Assembly: GCA_028718505.1 (NCBI GenBank)
Contig: JAQULQ010000003.1
Location: forward strand, 1 to 53,530
Direction: 5' to 3'
DNA: 53,530 nucleotides
Source of the DNA: Candidatus Colwelliibacteriota bacterium
GTDB lineage: Bacteria > Patescibacteriota > Minisyncoccia > UBA6257 > Colwellbacteraceae
Every line of letters starts with the position of its first letter. Positions within the stretch are counted from its first letter, which is position 1. The notes under the pieces were generated by a model that did not search any database, had not been told where the DNA came from, and was given only the letters and a program-made list of their open reading frames with translations. Shown one piece after another: positions 7,768 to 16,677 of the stretch. The position numbers and the translations under genes are program-made.

Positions 7768-8733
7768 ATGGAACTCCATAGGACACGGGTGGCCCTTTTG
7801 GTCGGCGGCCCCTCATCTGAACATGAGATATCTCTTCTCAGCGGAGAAGCGATTCGCAAACACCTAGATAAGAAAAGATTTAACGCGATTCCCATATTAA
7901 TAGACAGAAAAGGAGAATGGCCCATCTCTCCAAAAAGGCTGCCGGATATTGCCGATGTTGCATTTGTAGGTATTCACGGAGAGTACGGTGAGGACGGTGT
8001 CCTGCAGGAAATTTTGCAGGATCTAGAGATCCCATACACCGGAAGTGATCCTATGACTAGCGCCCTGGTCATCAATAAACCGCTAGTTTACAGGGTCCTT
8101 CAGGCGCACGGGATTAAAGTCCCGAATGCCAGAGTTATCGATAGACATAATAGTTCCGATCTTCAGGCAGAGATTTTAGAGCTGCCTGTTGTGGTTAAGC
8201 CGGTGAATAAGGGTGCCTCGGCGGGCGTTAGCTTAGTCAGAAGGGCTGATGGGCTGAAGGCGGCTCTCGAGAGAGCATTTGCTTTTAACCGGAGCATAAT
8301 GATCGAGGATTTTATTCCCGGATTGGAATTTTCGTGCGGGGTTATGGACGATGGAATGGGAAATGTTTTTCCACTGCCGGTGGTGAGTGAGATCGCCAGG
8401 GCGGGCGTTCATCTTGAACACGACCATTATCGCACCGGCATTCCCCGCGAGATCAGGCTGATAGGATTGCCGCCCGATGATATAAATCGGGCCCAAGCTA
8501 TAGCGGTAACAGCTCACCAGGCGGTGGGAGCTTCGGGTGTTTCCAGAACGCATATGATTTTCGGGGAAGATGGAGAACTCTATGTCTTAGGGGTCAACAC
8601 TATCCCAGAAATGGCAGAGACCAGTTTTCTGTCCCGTGCGGCCCAGGCTCACGGGCTAAGCCTTGCGGAAATGTTCGAGAGGCTGATCGAGGCGGCATTT
8701 ATCCGGCACCAATTATCACGAAGGTTAAAATAA
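7768..8733 (+). CDS. D-alanine-D-alanine ligase-like ATP-grasp protein with altered metal site
   Basis: Overall this is the Ddl family, which uses ATP to join two D-alanines for peptidoglycan. The N-terminal G-G-P-S-S-E-H-E-I-S-L-L-S-G (13-26), V-G-I-H-G-E-Y-G-E-D-G-V-L-Q (67-80) and the ATP-grasp V-V-V-K-P (141-145) are in place at 321 residues. The C-terminal catalytic part is unusual. Where family members read R-x-D...L-E-x-N-T-x-P-G-M, this protein reads R260-T-H262 and L-G275-V-N277-T-I-P-E-M, so two of the three Mg2+ ligands (Asp and Glu) are lost. The usual Y-D-Y-x-x-K-Y loop is also replaced (residues 210-222). It may have lost ligase activity or changed function. The stop overlaps the dnaG start by one base. 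Confidence 0.8.
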   Translation: MELHRTRVALLVGGPSSEHEISLLSGEAIRKHLDKKRFNAIPILIDRKGEWPISPKRLPDIADVAFVGIHGEYGEDGVLQEILQDLEIPYTGSDPMTSALVINKPLVYRVLQAHGIKVPNARVIDRHNSSDLQAEILELPVVVKPVNKGASAGVSLVRRADGLKAALERAFAFNRSIMIEDFIPGLEFSCGVMDDGMGNVFPLPVVSEIARAGVHLEHDHYRTGIPREIRLIGLPPDDINRAQAIAVTAHQAVGASGVSRTHMIFGEDGELYVLGVNTIPEMAETSFLSRAAQAHGLSLAEMFERLIEAAFIRHQLSRRLK

Positions 8734-10463
8734 TGCTTCCCTCCGAGGAGATAAAAGAAAAGCTTGACCTAGTCGAGTTTCTAAAGGGCTATGTTGAGCT
8801 CAGGCCAGCGGGCAGGAACTATAAAGGCCTTTGCCCGTTTCATAACGAAAAAACACCGTCATTTATAGTTTCACCGGAGCGTCAGATATGGCGCTGTTTT
8901 GGGTGCGGAGAAGGCGGGGATATTTTCCGATTCCTGATGCGTTATGAAAATCTTGAATTTTACGAAGCACTCGGGGTTTTAGCCGAAAAAGCCGGTATCG
9001 ATATTAAAAGAGGGGCATCCGCTGACCAGCGGCAGTTCAATACTCTCTACGAAATTAATAATGCAGCCAAGGATCTGTATCGGGATAAACTGAAAACCTC
9101 TAAGCTGGCCATCGACTATCTTAAGGGACGGAAACTTGAGGACAAGACGGTCTCTGAGTTTGAGGTCGGTTTTGCACCCCAGGGATTCGACGCCGTCACC
9201 ATCGAGTTAATTAACCAAGGCTATCGGATGGAAGATGTTGTGCGCGCCGGACTGACCGTGAAAACGGAAAAGGGACGATATCTGGATCGGTTCCGGAACA
9301 GGATAATGTTCCCGATCCACAATCACTTTGGAAAAGTGGTTGGGTTCTCCGGCAGAATAATGCCCGGCGGGGATAGTGAAATGGCTAAGTATATCAACAG
9401 CCCTGAAACCCCGATCTTTAATAAATCGAGGGTGCTTTATGGCTTCTGGCGGAGCAAAAAAGCCATTCGTCAGGAGCGGAAAACCCTCTTAGTTGAAGGA
9501 CAAATGGATTTTTTAATGCTTTGGCAGAGAGGTATTGAAAATGTCATTGCAACTTCTGGTACCTCGCTGACTCAGGACCATCTTAAATCCTTAGGAAGGG
9601 TGACTAATAATTTAGTGCTGGCTTTTGATAGTGATGAGGCGGGGCTGATGGCGGCTGAAAGAGTAATTGATATGGGCGGGGCACGTGACTTTAACGTACT
9701 TGTTATGGGCCTCGGCAAGTATAAGGACCCGGCTGAGGCGGCCGAGAGCGACCCGCAGTTCCTGAAAGAGGCTATTGCCGGAGCTAAGCCGGCGATGGAA
9801 CACTACTTCGATTATTATCTGAAAGAGGAGGCTCTCAAAACAGCAGCTAACAAAAAGGAGGTGATTCGCAAAGTCTTGGAGAAAATAGCTAATCTCTCAA
9901 GCGGAGTAGAGAGGGTACACTGGCTAAGGGAGTTAAGTTATAGAGTTAGCATTCCGGAGGCCGAACTCTTAACGGAAACGGAAATGCTGGCGCTAGAAAC
10001 AGAACCGGAGGAGTATATTGCCCAAGATAATCAAGAGAAAAGAAAGCTTTCCCGATCCGAATTGATCGCCGAGAGAATACTCCATATTTTAAGCAATCGG
10101 GACGACTTGAGCGAGTGTGTCACCAGCTATGAGCAATATATTCCCGAGACCTATCTGCAGATTTACAAAGCGATTATCAATAAACAGGAGCTGACCGGAG
10201 AGGCAATGGAAATCATGAATTTGGTCAGCCTCTATCCGGACTATGATGAGGCTCTTAGGGTCGGTGATATACGTCGAGAGGAGCTTGAAGCTCTGTTGGG
10301 CGAACTTGAATACGAGCACCTCAATACTATTAAAGAGCGTCTTCGAAGGGAGATATTGATCGCGGAGAGACGCGGCGAACTTGAGGCCGTGAATGAGAAA
10401 CTAAAAGAGTTTGACGATACTATGCACAGAATGCAAGATATAAGACATGCCAAAGAAAACTAG
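8733..10463 (+). CDS. dnaG: DNA primase DnaG
   Basis: DnaG makes RNA primers at the replication fork. The 576-residue protein has the CHC2-type zinc finger with C34, H37, C55 and C58 (C-P-F-H ... C-F-G-C), the catalytic core and a TOPRIM domain with L-L-V-E-G-Q-M-D (E catalytic; Gln replaces the common Tyr) and F-D-S-D-E-A-G. The C-terminal 170 residues are helical and highly charged, matching the helicase-binding region. The TAATG junction with the ddl-like gene and the 17-nt overlap with rpoD indicate a tightly coupled operon, a version of the classic dnaG-rpoD arrangement without rpsU. Confidence 0.95.
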   Translation: MLPSEEIKEKLDLVEFLKGYVELRPAGRNYKGLCPFHNEKTPSFIVSPERQIWRCFGCGEGGDIFRFLMRYENLEFYEALGVLAEKAGIDIKRGASADQRQFNTLYEINNAAKDLYRDKLKTSKLAIDYLKGRKLEDKTVSEFEVGFAPQGFDAVTIELINQGYRMEDVVRAGLTVKTEKGRYLDRFRNRIMFPIHNHFGKVVGFSGRIMPGGDSEMAKYINSPETPIFNKSRVLYGFWRSKKAIRQERKTLLVEGQMDFLMLWQRGIENVIATSGTSLTQDHLKSLGRVTNNLVLAFDSDEAGLMAAERVIDMGGARDFNVLVMGLGKYKDPAEAAESDPQFLKEAIAGAKPAMEHYFDYYLKEEALKTAANKKEVIRKVLEKIANLSSGVERVHWLRELSYRVSIPEAELLTETEMLALETEPEEYIAQDNQEKRKLSRSELIAERILHILSNRDDLSECVTSYEQYIPETYLQIYKAIINKQELTGEAMEIMNLVSLYPDYDEALRVGDIRREELEALLGELEYEHLNTIKERLRREILIAERRGELEAVNEKLKEFDDTMHRMQDIRHAKEN

Positions 10464-11724
10464 GGTTGTCAGGTCGGCTAATCGGAGAAAAACGGCACGG
10501 AGAACCGCTCAAAAAGTTAAAAAGATCCGCCCGAAGCGCAGACTTTTGCACTCTGCCACGAAGAAAACTGCTAAAAAAGCGTCCCTCAGGCGTAAGCCCG
10601 TTGTGAGGAGAAAGTCTCACATTAAGAAATCTTTACGTGGAGATCTGAAAGCCGCCGGCGGAAAGGAAAAACAGCTTCTAGAGCTTATAAAACGAGGCCA
10701 GGACAAGGGATTCGTGACGGATATAGAGATTATGGATTACTTTCCGGATATAGAAACAGATACTGCTTTTCTGGAGAAGATCTACGACGAACTCGAACAC
10801 AATAGTGTACGGGTTATAGAGGTAGAATCACTTTTGAGCGCACCCTCTGAAGAGATCAGCGAAAAAGAGCTTAGAGAAGCCACCAGCATTAAGGGGACTC
10901 TGCCAGATAATGTACAGATGTATTTGAGGGAGATAGGCAAAACCCCCCTTTTGACTAAACAAGAAGAGAGGGATCTGGCTAAGCGTATTCTAAAGAATGA
11001 TGAAGCTGCCCGACAGCAGCTGATCAAAGCCAACCTTAGATTAGTTGTTTCTATCGCCAAGCGCTATGTTAACCGCAGCCCTCTTTCCATCTCTGATTTG
11101 ATTCAAGAGGGGAACATTGGTCTTTTCAAGGCTGTAGAAAAGTTCGACTACACAAAGGGATTCAAATTCTCTACCTATGCTACATGGTGGATAAGACAGG
11201 CTATTACCCGGGCTTTGGCCGACCAATCACGTACCATTCGCATTCCCGTGCATATGGTAGAAACCATCTCGAAGTTCACTCAAGCCAAGAGGAAATTAGC
11301 CCAGCAGTTGGGGCGAGAGCCGATGGTCGAAGAAATCGCTCTAGAAATGGATCTCTCTGCCGACAAAGTGAGAAATATCCAGAAAATTTCACAAGAAGTG
11401 GTATCGCTGGAGTCACCGATAGGGGACGACGACGATAAGTCGACTCTAGCTGACTTCATCCAGGACGAGAAAAGTCTGACCCCGAACCAGATGACCTCAC
11501 AGCAGCTTTTGAAAGATCAGATTAAAGAGATCATTCAGGACTTGACCGAGAGAGAAAGAAAGATCTTAGAAATGCGTTTTGGCCTTGAAGACGGGGTAAC
11601 CCACACGCTGGAAGAGGTTGGCAAGGTTTTTAATGTTACTCGGGAAAGGATAAGACAGATCGAAGCAAAGGCACTTGAGAAAATCCGGCTGCACGATCAG
11701 TCCAAGCGGTTATCAGATTATTAA
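10447..11724 (+). CDS. rpoD: Primary sigma factor RpoD with basic N-terminal tail
   Basis: The 425-residue sigma-70 protein directs RNA polymerase to promoters. Region 1.2 begins at [12 protein letters not shown] (about residue 155); region 2 contains [10 protein letters not shown] and [13 protein letters not shown]; region 2.4 and 3.0 follow with [12 protein letters not shown], where 3.0 reads extended -10 TGn motifs; region 4.2 ends with [11 protein letters not shown]. Residues 1-65 are exceptional: 29 Lys/Arg and no acidic residue, resembling a histone-H1-like tail. The ATG overlaps dnaG by 17 nt; no later start keeps region 1.1. The basic tail may add non-specific DNA affinity, which is inference. 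Confidence 0.95.
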   Translation: MPKKTRVVRSANRRKTARRTAQKVKKIRPKRRLLHSATKKTAKKASLRRKPVVRRKSHIKKSLRGDLKAAGGKEKQLLELIKRGQDKGFVTDIEIMDYFPDIETDTAFLEKIYDELEHNSVRVIEVESLLSAPSEEISEKELREATSIKGTLPDNVQMYLREIGKTPLLTKQEERDLAKRILKNDEAARQQLIKANLRLVVSIAKRYVNRSPLSISDLIQEGNIGLFKAVEKFDYTKGFKFSTYATWWIRQAITRALADQSRTIRIPVHMVETISKFTQAKRKLAQQLGREPMVEEIALEMDLSADKVRNIQKISQEVVSLESPIGDDDDKSTLADFIQDEKSLTPNQMTSQQLLKDQIKEIIQDLTERERKILEMRFGLEDGVTHTLEEVGKVFNVTRERIRQIEAKALEKIRLHDQSKRLSDY

Positions 11725-11726
11725 TA

Positions 11727-13457
11727 ATGGTGTCCGAAGAAATAAGAAAAAAATTCCTGGATTTCTTCATCCACAGAGACCATAAACTGGTCGGATCTTA
11801 TTCACTAGTGCCGAGCGACCCGTCGGTTCTGTTAACCAGCGCCGGTATGCAGCAATTCAAAGCCTACTATACAGACGGAGTTGACGCGGATAAGGACTTT
11901 GGCTCCCGCAACGTTGTCTCTGTGCAGAAATGTTTTCGAACCAGCGATATTGATGAGGTTGGAGACGAAACTCATCTGACGTTTTTTGAAATGCTGGGCA
12001 ATTTTTCTTTCGGCGGATATTTCAAAAAAGAGGCTATAAAGCTAGCCCACGAATTTATTACCCAGACGCTCGGTCTCAAGATAGACTACGTAACCATTTT
12101 TGGGGGGGATGAAGATGTGCCCGAAGATGAGGAGTCGCGAGAAATATGGAGAGCTATTGATCCCGGCATGAAAGTTATCGGAGCAGGACGCAAAGATAAT
12201 TTCTGGGGTCCAACCGGCAGTGAGGGACCCTGCGGCCCCACTACTGAAATTTATGTGAATGGTGTAGAGGTGTGGAACCTGGTTTTTAATGAGTTTTATC
12301 TTCGGCCGGATGGCAAGCTAGAAAGGCTGGAAAGTCCAGGCGTGGATACGGGTTGCGGTTTGGAAAGGCTAACGGCCGTGATGGACGGGTCTGGTCATAT
12401 TTTTGAGACGGATATCTTTGGGGAAACCGTTGAAAAAATAAAAGAGTTAAAACCCGATTTAGAAGAAAAAGTGGTCAGAATTTTCGCTGACCATTTGAGA
12501 GCCTGCTGCTTCCTGATCGCAGACGGCATTCGGCCAGCCAACAAAGAGGCTGGTTATATCCTCCGCCGGCTGATTAGAAAACTCATCGCCTATGAATTGA
12601 AGTTCGATTTTCACACTAGCTCCTTAACGGAGGTACCGGCGATTATTGTAAGAAAGTTCCAAGATATTTATCCAGAGCTGGACGAAAATCAGATAACTGA
12701 GGTTTTGGATGAAGAAAGGACCAAGTTCAAGACGGCTATCAGCCGGGGGTTGAAAGAGCTGGCAGACTGCCAACGGCTCACAGCCGCCGAAGCTTTTCAC
12801 CTCTATGAGACTTACGGTTTGCCCTTCGACCTGATAAAAGAAATGGCCCCTAGTGACCTCGGTCAGAACCTAAGTTATAAAGACTTTGAAAATGAGTTTG
12901 GGAAACATCAAGAAGTCTCACGGGCAGGAGTTGAGAGGAAGTTCGGGGGGCACGGGCTGCTTTTGGACACGGGCGAACTAAAGGCAACGGATGAACAGGA
13001 ATTGAGGCGCGTTACACGCTTGCACACTGCCACCCATCTTATGCAGGCAGCGCTGAAGAAAGTTCTGGGTGATAAAATTGAACAGCGCGGTTCAGATATT
13101 ACAACCGAGCGGACGCGCTTCGATTTTTTGTTTGACCGCAAATTGACTGACGACGAGATCCGGCAGGTTGAAGACCTGGTTAATGATGTAATTCAGAGAG
13201 ATTTGCCTGTTAATTTTGAAGAAATGCCCCTTGAGCAAGCGAAGGAAACGGGTGCCTTGTATTTCTTCAAGGGTAAATATCCGCCGGTGGTCAAGGTTTA
13301 CTATGTGGGCAGTTCCATAAAGAATGCATTTTCCAAAGAACTGTGCGGAGGACCTCATGCTGAGCGCACCGGTGAGATGGGTAAATTCAGAATCCGACAG
13401 CAGAAAGCGGTAGCCGAGGGGGTCAGGCGTATTAAAGCTGACTTAGAAGAGTTATGA
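11727..13457 (+). CDS. alaS: Alanyl-tRNA synthetase, compact form
   Basis: AlaRS charges tRNA-Ala. Present are the class II catalytic core with T-F-F-E-M-L-G-N-F-S-F-G-G-Y-F (about 85-99), D-T-G-C-G-L-E-R-L near 211-219, and the tRNA-recognition helices with D-H-L-R-A-C-C-F-L-I-A-D-G. The editing zinc motif is kept: H-T-A-T-H and C-G-G-P-H. At 576 residues it is about 300 shorter than the usual 870, lacking the beta-barrel part between core and editing domain and the whole C-terminal C-Ala oligomerisation domain. Such short forms are known to me from candidate phyla genomes. It starts 2 nt after the rpoD stop and overlaps the next gene by 4 nt (ATGA). Confidence 0.93.
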   Translation: MVSEEIRKKFLDFFIHRDHKLVGSYSLVPSDPSVLLTSAGMQQFKAYYTDGVDADKDFGSRNVVSVQKCFRTSDIDEVGDETHLTFFEMLGNFSFGGYFKKEAIKLAHEFITQTLGLKIDYVTIFGGDEDVPEDEESREIWRAIDPGMKVIGAGRKDNFWGPTGSEGPCGPTTEIYVNGVEVWNLVFNEFYLRPDGKLERLESPGVDTGCGLERLTAVMDGSGHIFETDIFGETVEKIKELKPDLEEKVVRIFADHLRACCFLIADGIRPANKEAGYILRRLIRKLIAYELKFDFHTSSLTEVPAIIVRKFQDIYPELDENQITEVLDEERTKFKTAISRGLKELADCQRLTAAEAFHLYETYGLPFDLIKEMAPSDLGQNLSYKDFENEFGKHQEVSRAGVERKFGGHGLLLDTGELKATDEQELRRVTRLHTATHLMQAALKKVLGDKIEQRGSDITTERTRFDFLFDRKLTDDEIRQVEDLVNDVIQRDLPVNFEEMPLEQAKETGALYFFKGKYPPVVKVYYVGSSIKNAFSKELCGGPHAERTGEMGKFRIRQQKAVAEGVRRIKADLEEL

Positions 13458-14353
13458 GGATAACAGAGCTTCACCCAGATCAGGCGGTCACAATTTTCTC
13501 AGCCGTTAAAATAGCGCGGGAGCATCCGACGCGAGCCCTCACGCCCGTTGATTTGGAGAATTATATCTCGCAGGCTGTTTGGAAGTTCTTTGATCGGTGC
13601 CGAGGAGAAGCCGCTGCCAAACTCAATGTTCGGGAGATGGATTTGGTGCTAAGTGATGTGCGCATTACCGGCGTGCGCATCGATGGCCATCAGATTATTA
13701 ACCCGACTGGCTTCACGGGGAGTGAGTTCGAAATAGGCCTGAGCTTAACGGTGACAAGAAGCGGGGTCGCGGATGAGGGTGCCTATTTGGTCGAGGGGGG
13801 AAGCATGCGAGCCTATATGCTGGCCAAGATCTTAGGATTAGGGCGAGCTTTTTTTATCGAGAGCGGAGGCAGGACAACCAGTATCTTTTCTATTAATGGG
13901 AGTGAGATTCACCATCTTAATAGTTTCCAGTGGGGTAAGAATAATATTATTGAATCGCTGAACCAAAGCATTCTGGTGTTGGAGGAGGGCGTTCTGCACG
14001 GGCTTTATGATAAGTACGCAATAGGCAACACCTCAGAGAAACTGTGCCGAAAGATCGATAAGGTTTTTTATCAGGCATTTGATGCGATCGTTGGCGGTGC
14101 TCTCACGAGCGTCAAGAATGCCGGAGGGATGCGTTTTAACACACCGCCAACGATATATTTTTATCCTCGTTTCTCCGTGCCGTCAGGGGTATACCGAAAG
14201 TATTTTCCCTCCGGCCGGATGAAATTGAGGTTTTTCAAAGTAGATGAAGACCTCGATATCGAGACTTTTATTAATGAGAATATTCACGGAGTCTACGAAG
14301 AGCTTAATGAATTAGCTGCCAGGCGTATCAAGTGGCTTATGCCAGCTTTGTAG
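13454..14353 (+). CDS. FtsA/PilM-like actin-fold protein, N-terminally reduced
   Basis: A 299-residue protein without a sure name. Residues 35-105 resemble the inserted SHS2 (1C) domain of FtsA-type proteins, with A-A-A-K-L-N-V-R-E-M-D-L-V-L-S-D and I-D-G-H-Q-I-I-N-P-T-G-F. Residues about 135-165 look like an actin-type phosphate-2 loop (F-F-I-E-S-G-G-R-T-T-S-I-F) followed by the hydrophobic strand and W-G-K-N-N-I-I. The N-terminal phosphate-1 loop is missing, so ATP binding is uncertain. It could be a divergent cell-division or pilus-assembly scaffold. Its start overlaps the alaS stop by 4 nt. Assignment is from local pattern only. Confidence 0.45.
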   Translation: MRITELHPDQAVTIFSAVKIAREHPTRALTPVDLENYISQAVWKFFDRCRGEAAAKLNVREMDLVLSDVRITGVRIDGHQIINPTGFTGSEFEIGLSLTVTRSGVADEGAYLVEGGSMRAYMLAKILGLGRAFFIESGGRTTSIFSINGSEIHHLNSFQWGKNNIIESLNQSILVLEEGVLHGLYDKYAIGNTSEKLCRKIDKVFYQAFDAIVGGALTSVKNAGGMRFNTPPTIYFYPRFSVPSGVYRKYFPSGRMKLRFFKVDEDLDIETFINENIHGVYEELNELAARRIKWLMPAL

Positions 14354-14378
14354 GTTTCTAAAATTAACAGTAAGGGGA

Positions 14379-14384
14379 TATAAT
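14379..14384 (+). promoter_or_regulatory. TATAAT -10 box before the anchored surface protein gene
   Basis: A perfect TATAAT sits 8 nt before the TTG at 14393 (11 nt before the following GTG). There is no convincing -35 box and no TGn extension. The transcript start would be within about two nucleotides of the start codon. Confidence 0.5.
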
Positions 14385-14392
14385 GATACCTG

Positions 14393-15946
14393 TTGGTGAG
14401 TAAGAAGATATATCTAAATAAGTCTGATTCGGTCGCGTCGGCCATAGACAAAGTGATAAACGCCCCTGACGAAGAGGTCGTTTTATATATCCCGCGCGAT
14501 GCTGAAGCGGCTAAGACAAAGCGGGATATCGAGCTCATTAAAAGAGAGGTGGAGGCCTCCGGGAAAAGTATTGCCATTGAATCAGTAGATGATGAAACTT
14601 TGGAATTGGCAGCCGCCTCGGGTATCAAAGCCACTAATCCATTTTTGGGAAGAAGTAAAAATACCGTTTCTGACATCATTGTAGCCAAGCCCCGGAGACA
14701 GATGGCTAATGAAGTCGGGGAAGCGGGGAGAACCGCAGTTGAGAAAAAGGCCGCCAGAGTGAGAGTCGGCGCGGTCCGGTCCGCTCATTCATCTTCAGCC
14801 AAAGGTTTGAAGAGAACACTGATTATCGTGGGGCTCATTGCCGGCCTGACTGTAGTTGCGACGCTTGCCCTAGTGGCTATGCCGCGGGTCACGGTCGGTC
14901 TGACTCTGGAAAAAATCCAGCATGGGTATATAGGTGCTTTGCAGGTTTCGCCATCTATCGAAGAGAGCACGGTTGACGATTCAATGGTAAAACTAAGAGG
15001 GATTTTGTCATCGAAGCAAAAAAATATTACGGAACGTTATCCGGCGACCGGGACCGATAGCGTAGGTAGAAAAGCACAGGGAATTATCACGATCTATAAC
15101 AATTTCAGCACAGAACCGCAGGCCCTAGTTAAGTCCACTCGTTTCGAAACACCCGAAGGCTATATTTATCGGTTAGACCAAGGTGTTACGGTGCCTGGGG
15201 CAACAAGTGAGGGGGGCGTGCTTGTTCCCTCCTCTATGGAGGCTGCTGTGACGGCTGATCAGCCTGGAGATAAGTATAATATTGACCCTGTGGCTAAATT
15301 TACCATCCCGGGCTTCCGCGGCTCTTCAAAGTTCGAAGGCTTTTACGGCGAATCAAAGGAGGCGATGAGGGGTGGTTCCACGGGAGAGGTGGAGGTAGCT
15401 ACGGACGAAGATATAGAGAGTGCGCGTGCGGACATTGAGCAGACTCTTAAAGAGGCACTTCAGGCAGAAATTCTTATGGATATGCCAGAGGATATCAAAA
15501 TATTAGAAGACGCCTACGATTTTATTGTGGTAAAAGAACAAATCGATGAGATAGCGGATGAAAACGGCGAGTTCAGCATTACTCTTTATGGAGAGATATC
15601 CCTTATCGGTTTCGATGAAGACGAGCTGTTGACGGTTTTAGGCAAACGCTTTTCAGAAGAATCGGGTAAAGAGTTGATGAACTTCAGTAAAAAAATTGAG
15701 TATGGTCAGGTTAAAATTGACCTGACGGCTGGGGTATTGGACTCAGCCATCAATGTGGAATCAGAGTGGATCCAGCCGTTTAATGAAGACGAGTTCAAGC
15801 AGGAGATAGCCGGCATGACGAAGAACCAGCTAAAAGAAACCGTTTTTTCAACGCCGGGAGTTATCAGGGGGGAGGTTAAGATGTGGCCGTTCTGGGTAAA
15901 CAAAGCCCCCAAAGATCTGGATAAGATCACCGTTGACGCTATCTAG
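14393..15946 (+). CDS. Membrane-anchored protein with baseplate-J-like region
   Basis: The product is 517 residues. The first 85 residues form an alpha/beta domain (I-Y-L-N-K ... V-V-L-Y-I-P-R ... I-K-R-E-V-E-A-S-G-K), followed by a basic linker, one membrane helix (about 139-163) and a large outside part. That part has A-Q-G-I-I-T-I-Y-N, T-R-F-E-T-P-E-G-Y-I-Y-R, V-P-G-A and F-T-I-P-G-F-R-G, which resembles baseplate-J-like beta domains reported in candidate phyla surface proteins. The start is TTG (14393) or GTG (14396); both are close to the -10 box. The role is unknown; attachment or surface-structure assembly is a guess. No phage genes are nearby. Confidence 0.55.
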   Translation: MVSKKIYLNKSDSVASAIDKVINAPDEEVVLYIPRDAEAAKTKRDIELIKREVEASGKSIAIESVDDETLELAAASGIKATNPFLGRSKNTVSDIIVAKPRRQMANEVGEAGRTAVEKKAARVRVGAVRSAHSSSAKGLKRTLIIVGLIAGLTVVATLALVAMPRVTVGLTLEKIQHGYIGALQVSPSIEESTVDDSMVKLRGILSSKQKNITERYPATGTDSVGRKAQGIITIYNNFSTEPQALVKSTRFETPEGYIYRLDQGVTVPGATSEGGVLVPSSMEAAVTADQPGDKYNIDPVAKFTIPGFRGSSKFEGFYGESKEAMRGGSTGEVEVATDEDIESARADIEQTLKEALQAEILMDMPEDIKILEDAYDFIVVKEQIDEIADENGEFSITLYGEISLIGFDEDELLTVLGKRFSEESGKELMNFSKKIEYGQVKIDLTAGVLDSAINVESEWIQPFNEDEFKQEIAGMTKNQLKETVFSTPGVIRGEVKMWPFWVNKAPKDLDKITVDAI

Positions 15947-15964
15947 CCCGTATGTTAGTATCAT
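15933..15964 (+). promoter_or_regulatory. Promoter of the infA ribosomal-protein operon
   Basis: TTGACG at 15933-15938 is followed after 17 nt by TAGTAT (15956-15961); an alternative -10, TATCAT, lies at 15959-15964. Both put +1 a few nucleotides before the infA ATG at 15975. The -35 box lies inside the end of the previous gene. Confidence 0.55.
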
Positions 15965-15974
15965 CCCGCATTAA

Positions 15975-16172
15975 ATGACCGTTGAAGGGACAGTGGTAGA
16001 AGCCCTGCCAGGGGCAACCTTCAGGGTTAAGTTAAGCGACGAGAGGGAAGTCCTGGCTTATATTGCCGGCAAGATGCGGATACGCCACATCAGGATTCTA
16101 CCCGGGGACAAGGTTAAGTTAGAATTACCAGAATCCAACGGCGATAGGGGCAGGATAACCTGGCGAATGTAG
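15975..16172 (+). CDS. infA: Translation initiation factor IF-1
   Basis: IF-1 occupies the ribosomal A site during initiation. The 65-residue product is an S1-type OB fold with [16 protein letters not shown] and the G-K-M-R[13 protein letters not shown] strand. The usual N-terminal M-A-K-E-D extension is missing, making it 6-8 residues shorter than normal. The ATG is consistent with the promoter just upstream. Order infA-rpmJ-rpsM-rpsK-rpsD-rpoA-rplQ is the conserved end of the alpha operon, confirming identity. Confidence 0.95.
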   Translation: MTVEGTVVEALPGATFRVKLSDEREVLAYIAGKMRIRHIRILPGDKVKLELPESNGDRGRITWRM

Positions 16173-16179
16173 CGGTTCT

Positions 16180-16296
16180 ATGAAGGTTCAAGCGTCAGTT
16201 AAAAAAATTTGTAAGAAGTGTCAGACCATCCGCCGCAAAGGGCGGGTTTACGTAATTTGTAAGGCCAGTTCGAAACATAAGCAAAGACAAGGATGA
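16180..16296 (+). CDS. rpmJ: 50S ribosomal protein L36
   Basis: A 38-residue protein missed by length cut-offs. It begins [14 protein letters not shown] and continues with [10 protein letters not shown] and S-K-H-K-Q-R-Q-G. The zinc ligands C11, C14, C27 and H33 are all kept, so this is the zinc-binding form. It lies between infA (7-nt gap) and rpsM, whose ATG overlaps its TGA stop by 4 nt. L36 sits in the large subunit near 23S rRNA. Position and motif make the call secure. Confidence 0.96.
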   Translation: MKVQASVKKICKKCQTIRRKGRVYVICKASSKHKQRQG

Positions 16297-16676
16297 GACT
16301 TTTCGGAATTAACATACCTGACGAGAAGAAAATAGGAATTGCTCTAACCAGTGTTTATGGTCTAGGGCGGACAAGCGCTGCTAAAATTTTAACGGAAGCT
16401 AAGATCAGTCCAGATAAGAGAACGAAAGAATTGAACCAGGACGATCTAAGTAAGATTAAGCAGTATATAGAACAACACCATAGAGTCGAGGGGGAGCTGC
16501 GGCAGGATATAAGACAGAACATCGGCCGTCTAAAAAATATCAAGAGCTATCGCGGTATTCGGCACCTAAAACACTTGCCGGTGAGAGGACAAAACACCAA
16601 AAGAAATTCGAGAACAGTGAGGGGAAATGTGAGAAATACAATGGGGAGCGGACGTCGAAAACTTTCTTTGAAGTAA
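16293..16676 (+). CDS. rpsM: 30S ribosomal protein S13
   Basis: S13 sits in the head of the small subunit and contacts the P-site tRNA and L5. The 127-residue protein shows the family pattern: [21 protein letters not shown] near the start, S-Y-R-G-I-R-H in the middle and the basic tail with [17 protein letters not shown]. Length is normal. Start overlaps rpmJ by 4 nt and there is one nucleotide to rpsK, so translation is probably coupled. Confidence 0.97.
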   Translation: MRLFGINIPDEKKIGIALTSVYGLGRTSAAKILTEAKISPDKRTKELNQDDLSKIKQYIEQHHRVEGELRQDIRQNIGRLKNIKSYRGIRHLKHLPVRGQNTKRNSRTVRGNVRNTMGSGRRKLSLK

Positions 16677-16677
16677 T

